Below the pieces are notes generated by a model. The model ran no database searches. It worked only from the letters and a program-made list of their open reading frames with translations, and was not told the DNA's origin. A stretch of 64,000 bases of DNA, taken from positions 3,038,001 to 3,102,000 of the forward strand of contig JAHRBC010000002.1 in assembly GCA_022702545.1 (NCBI GenBank). Direction: 5' to 3'. Below, piece by piece: positions 59,599 to 64,000 of the stretch; the first letter of the stretch is position 1; each line of letters opens with the position of its first letter. The position numbers and the translations under genes were made by a program. Source of the DNA: Phycomyces nitens (lineage: Eukaryota > Mucoromycota > Mucoromycetes > Mucorales > Phycomycetaceae).

Positions 59599-61369
59599 TG
59601 TAAAAGAAAAAGGTGTTTAATTCGATTGTCTGGGATTTTGGGATTCTTGATGTAATTAAAAAGAAAGAAAAAGGTCGTACTTTTTTTGCTTGGTACCGAG
59701 ACAGATTTGGGGCCTTTGGCACGTGTAGACCGTCGATCCCTTTTATTTTTTGCTTGTGTAAAATGGACTTTCTGTTTTGTGTCATTTGGGTTTCAAAGAG
59801 GTGTCTTTCTGCTTTATTAATATTGGCTGAGACTAATTACGATAGAGAGAGAGAGAGAAATATATATATATTAATATATAAAAAGAGATAATTTCATGTC
59901 ACATTGAATTGCTGCTAAGCAAATTAATCAATAGAGGTTATTATGGTGATATATTGTATGTTTTAATTGAAAGTAAAAATCAAGTGGAATTCACAGTAAA
60001 GATGTACTTTAATATTTAAATTTGATTGCGGGACAGCACCTGGTTTGGATCTCAGCCAGAATGACAAGTCTCTCTATTTCTTTCTTTTCCTTTCTTTCCT
60101 TCTCCTTTTATGCCCTCGAATTGAGAGCTGCGTAAAACAAAACAAAAAAAGGTGTCTAAATAGGAGACAAGATAATTATATTTCTGTAAACATTAATTTT
60201 CAAATGAATGAATGAATGGTCCGAATAAAATGGCAATTTTCAATGAAAAATGCAAAAAGGACTTTTTGGAATATGAGGAAGGCTACTTGTGCCACCCCAG
60301 TAGTCACTAGAGGCAAATTTCCATGTGCATTGCTTTTTTAGAGTGCTTATGCTTAATGATAAATGATAAAGGTGTAATTTGGCTGGCTGAATGATGGATT
60401 TGGGGAGTCAAAGGGCAACATAGTACAATAGAAAAAAAGGCGTGTTCACAAAAAGAACAATATGGACATTCTTGCCCATGGAATATTATAGATAGTTGTG
60501 ATATGCAGATTTTGACGATTCTCCTTTATTTTTTAGGAACGAGAATCCAAATGACTATATACATTGTTATTTCTTGGCAATAGACACAAAAGGGGCAACT
60601 TGTTATCATTTGGCACAGACTCTAGAATGAGCTAGTATAAATTGGCCTAGAGGATATTATGATATTTATATAATGGTAGTTTATGCTACATGAGAATGCT
60701 AATTCTGATTCTAGTTGTAGCCAAAGGGTATTTTGATCCTGTAAAATTTAATATCGATAATCGAGGGCCTCAAATTGTAGACATAAAGGAGTAGGGAATA
60801 TATAGAGTTGATTTCAACTCTGCGATCTTTAACAAATTAGCTTTTATAAAAAATAAAAAAACTAAAAGCAGCCAAAGTTTGAATATATTCCCAAAGAATA
60901 ATAATAATAATAAACTAACTAACTTTAAACGACTAGTATGGGTTATTTGAGAACACAAAAGACAGCACCAAGAGAATGTTGGTCTGCAATTACAAGTAAA
61001 TTAAGGAGGGTGCATAAATATCTTAAAAGATGGCTGGTTAGTTTTGCATAGCTGGACATGTGCACCAGAGAGGGTTGACAATATGTGTATATTCTAGCTT
61101 ATTGTGACCATGTGCATGTGGTAGAATTGACAAGACCACACAGAGAGTATTAAAGTCTAAATATCATCATAATAATCATCAAAGAGATATCTTATTCCCC
61201 TTCTCTTGGGCAATCTTTGCAAGTTAACCCTTGCATAGTCTTGTTCCCTGTGCTCCTTTGAAACTAATATGACAGCAATAAGCTTTTTCCATGTATTTGA
61301 AAGGTTTATAAATACACATGATGTTTTAACCTTTTTTAATATATATATATAGACTGCTTTCTGGCCAGT

Positions 61370-61426
<57 letters not shown>

Positions 61427-62031
61427 AAAAGGGTGATTTGATTTGATTGTGGGAATTCGAGAGTAAGAATACCATGGGTAAAATCTAATGGGTATTTTTC
61501 TTTTTCCTTTTTTTTTTTTTTGAAAATAGCATAAACTATTAAGCTTTCTAGTCCAAAAAGGTTATTTGGACTCGTAAATTGACAGATAAGAAAAAATACA
61601 AAGAAGGTGCAATTAAGAAGACCCTATTTCCAATGTAATTAAAGCAAAAAGACATTTATATATATATACATATATTCTTTAGAATATAGATTATCTTAGG
61701 AGAATCGCCCCTTTCTGCTTTACTTTGCCTTTGGCTGCAATGTAATGTAATGTATTTTTATTTAAAGAATAATAATAATTATTATTATTATATCTAAACA
61801 ACTCTACAAGGTTCGCCCACAATAAATATCTTGGTCTATTTGATCGGACCTTATTCCGTCCAATAAGATTGTCTTTTTAAATTGCCACTATAGTATTTTA
61901 GAGTATAGAAGATCCTAAAATAAATAAATAAAATATATGTATAGGTATTTTATATTTTTGGGTATTATAATTCAAAATAAATAAAAAATATATTGATTTT
62001 TATTCCTTCTTTGAAAGAAAAAGAGAAAATA
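59599..62031. other. AT-rich gene-poor region
   Basis: No coding sequence recognised. Contains an AC/TA microsatellite at about 61371-61425, T11 near 61510 and ATT/TAA repeats near 61770. The short frames at 59613-59891, 60770-60958 and 61157-61387 appear random. Confidence 0.6.
61371..61425. repeat. (CA)n(TA)n compound microsatellite
   Basis: About eight CA dinucleotides running into about 15 TA dinucleotides, in gene-free DNA. Confidence 0.9.
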
Positions 62032-62705
62032 ATGTCCATTAGAAATCATATCAATCTAGGGCGCCAGATACGCTCCAAAGTCACAATGTGCTTTGCGGAT
62101 TCAACAAAGTCTCCAAAGAAACCTACTCCAATATTGATCTTGGAGACCAATGCTCCCAAAGGGTAAATTAAACAAATGTTTAAATGCCAATAAAATAAAA
62201 AGATGGTCTAGAGAATGGCAAGAACGCCTAAGTGAAATTGGCTACATGTCCACAGTCGCACACTTATCAAAAGACTCGCCAAAGATTGGGCCAGAAGAGC
62301 AACTGAACACGTATTACAAAGGTAACTAACTAACTAACTAACTAACTAAATAGCCATCTAGTGTATTAAAGACAATTCTCATGCTGGATATTAGAATTGT
62401 CTGATTCTACAAAATCCCTCTCCTTCTTTCCACCTATAATCATTGGCCGTGGCACGGATGCCTGGAGGGTGTGTCAGAAATATGTGTCGAATAAGCCTGT
62501 TTCTGGGCTTATTTTGCTAGACACCAAAGAGAGTTCTAGTCTGCCGTCGAGTGAGTTTGAGCCGCGTTTTCCTATTGCACTAATCTCCAAAGAGGACACA
62601 CAACCACCGGGGTTCTTGGAGGGATGGATTGATCATGAGATTGTGAATGGAGAAGAGGAAGTGTTTGGAAAGATGACAGGATGGATGGATGATGTTGGAA
62701 TGTAA
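62032..62705 (+). CDS. Short alpha/beta-hydrolase-like protein
   Basis: Exons 62032-62162, 62212-62321 and 62395-62705 give 183 residues. The pattern resembles the core of an alpha/beta hydrolase: PTPILILETNAPKGEWQERL as the first strand and oxyanion region, GYMSTVAHLSKD, FFPPIIIGRGTDAWRVCQKY in the place of the nucleophile elbow, SGLILLD, and FPIALISKED. The elbow lacks the Ser-containing G-x-S-x-G (it reads GRGTD) and no catalytic His is evident, so it is probably not an active esterase. The first residues are basic and could be a mitochondrial leader. The second intron contains five tandem ACTA units. The family is uncertain but the gene structure is clean. Confidence 0.65.
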
Positions 62706-62719
62706 ATAAATAAATTTAT

Positions 62720-62721
62720 AT

Positions 62722-62757
<36 letters not shown>

Positions 62758-62760
62758 TGT
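62720..62760. repeat. (CA)n(TA)n compound microsatellite between two genes
   Basis: About nine CA then seven TA dinucleotides, lying in the 3' UTR/promoter gap of about 130 bases between the hydrolase-like gene and the ceramidase gene. Confidence 0.9.
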
Positions 62761-62833
62761 ATTTTAAAATGAATAATAATAATAAATTGTTAATTTGTCC
62801 TTGTTCTTTTTCATCTTCATCATCTTCTTCATC

Positions 62834-63971
62834 ATGGCTAATCGTGATGGCTATTGGGGACCGATTACGAGTTCGGTCGACTGGTAAATATTATAATAGT
62901 AAAAATGATGGAGATACAAGTGACGATAATCAATGATTTAGGTGCGAAGAGAATTACGTGCATTCTTACTATATTGCCGAGTTTTGGAATACAGTGTCTG
63001 CAAGTTTCCCAAATAGATAATGGATTGGCTTTGTTGATTCTCATGGATTCCTTTAGAGTTTTGCAATGATTATAATGGGACTGTTGGGATTTTCACTGCA
63101 TTACAACTATCTAGAACTGAGGATTTCGGCCAGCTATCTGTTTATTGTGCTGGTTGGAGTCGGAAGGCAAGTCAATCGACTCTAAAAGATCCCTTTATTG
63201 ACTCTTCCATAGTGTCTTGTTTCATGGAACACTTCAGTTTGAGTATCAAATGTGGGACGAGGCAAGTCCTTCTGTAATGACATAATTCAGTAATTCTCAA
63301 AATAACAAAATAGATTCCAATGGTCTGGACAGCAAGCTATCTCTTGTGGGTCCTCTTGTACAATCAAGGCTACAAAAGATCATATGGATTTATTGGACTC
63401 TATTGTGGACTAGCAACCTATCTGACCAGTCAATTCAAGGGCTCAGTTCAATTTTATCTATTCCAGACATCGTGAGTAGTTGGTTAAGCTTTAATTTTGC
63501 TATTATATATTGGGTGCCTTGTATATACTTATTTATATTAGATTCGGAGTTGTCATGTGGAGCTGCTTCTGGCTTGTCTGGAAGCTGTACAAGGGAGTGC
63601 AGAATAAGCAAGTCAGCCGACTCTTCCGCCAGGGCACACAATATCTTGTACTTTCTGTGCTGGTGTGGCTGTTTGATACAAATTTATGCTTTGTGTTTGA
63701 TTCCTTGCCAAATCCGCAACTCCATGCTTGGTAAGATTGACTTTATGGTTAGATCATCTACTAAAGCTGCTTTAATATTATATAGGTGGCATGTCTTGGC
63801 AAGTAGATTTCTATGTGATCCTGGCTAATATATCCTATTCAATCCTATCTAATTCTATAGATGTCCGTCAGTCTCTACCTGTTCTTTGTGGGGGTTAGCT
63901 ACGAGTCCATGAAGCCAGAGAAGCCGGTGATTGGCTATTGTTGGGGCATACCTTTTGTAACCAGAAAATAA
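62834..63971 (+). CDS. Alkaline ceramidase (ACER/Ypc1 family), 8 exons
   Basis: Exons: 62834-62883, 62942-62999, 63057-63166, 63213-63261, 63314-63471, 63542-63730, 63786-63798 and 63861-63971, giving 245 residues. This seven-helix ER/Golgi hydrolase cleaves ceramide to sphingosine or phytosphingosine and a fatty acid. Diagnostic blocks: GYWGPITSSVDWCEENYVHS, IAEFWNTVS, VLFHGTLQFEYQMWDEIPM (metal-binding His), and HAWWHVL in the last part (the other His pair). Hydrophobic helices alternate as expected. Introns 2 (63000-63056), 3 (63167-63212), 4 (63262-63313) and 7 (63799-63860) keep frame only as GC-AG with donor GCAAGT. Exon 7 is 13 nt. Length is a little below the usual 260-280. Confidence 0.9.
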
Positions 63972-64000
63972 TAATAATAATAATAATAAATAAAATAACC

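Overview
The window is fungal nuclear DNA. Exons are fairly GC-rich and intergenic DNA is very AT-rich and full of microsatellites. Introns are many and short (about 45-120 nt), with CTAAC/CTTAAC-like branch sites. The gene set (Dal5-type transporters, Vma6, Sts1/Cut8-like, alkaline ceramidase, LARGE-like GT49) and the MULE and Tc1 transposon types suggest an early-diverging fungus, most likely Mucoromycota/Mucorales. The genus is not determined. All gene models were spliced by eye, with reading frame checked across each junction. Layout: 1-440, 3' end of a membrane protein. 1-4.3 kb, UTP25 (14 exons). 4.3-8.2 kb, no gene. 8.2-10.1 kb, RING/TRAF-type zinc-finger protein (-). 10.9-11.7 kb, Cut8/Sts1-like (+). 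12.0-14.6 kb, a small ORF, then NSL1/Mis14 (-) head to head with TRM61 (+). 15.4-16.7 kb, V-ATPase subunit d (+). 16.7-22.9 kb, a 6-kb gene-poor stretch with the first copy of a ~650-bp dispersed repeat. 22.9-27.3 kb, two paralogous MFS transporters in tandem (-). 28.8-30.1 kb, PTC7-like phosphatase (+). 30.5-31.7 kb, HERPUD-like ubiquitin-domain protein (-). 34.7-38.0 kb, two paralogous secreted Cys-rich proteins with a degenerate SOD-like domain, the second with a 30-bp coding minisatellite. 38-44.4 kb, a nest of decayed DNA: Tc1/mariner transposase (-), the second repeat copy joined to a MULE transposase (+), a CCT8 chaperonin pseudogene (-) and another Tc1/IS630-type transposase (+). 44.7-47.9 kb, cofilin (+), Sds3-like (-) and VPS25 (-). 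48-52.9 kb, no clear gene. 52.9-56.7 kb, a coiled-coil nuclear-type protein (+), uS9/RPS16 (-) divergent from uL15/RPL27A (+), and MPC2 (-). 57.9-59.6 kb, a GT49 LARGE-like glycosyltransferase (-). 62.0-64.0 kb, a short alpha/beta-hydrolase-like protein (+) and an alkaline ceramidase (+). Most genes are unrelated housekeeping functions: ribosome and tRNA maturation, kinetochore, vacuolar acidification, ESCRT-II, actin, mitochondrial pyruvate import. Only the transporter pair and the SOD-like pair form local families. The most unusual signal is splicing. Seven of roughly 73 introns keep the reading frame only with a GC-AG junction, always with donor GCAAGT, and four of the seven are in the ceramidase gene, which also has a 13-nt exon.
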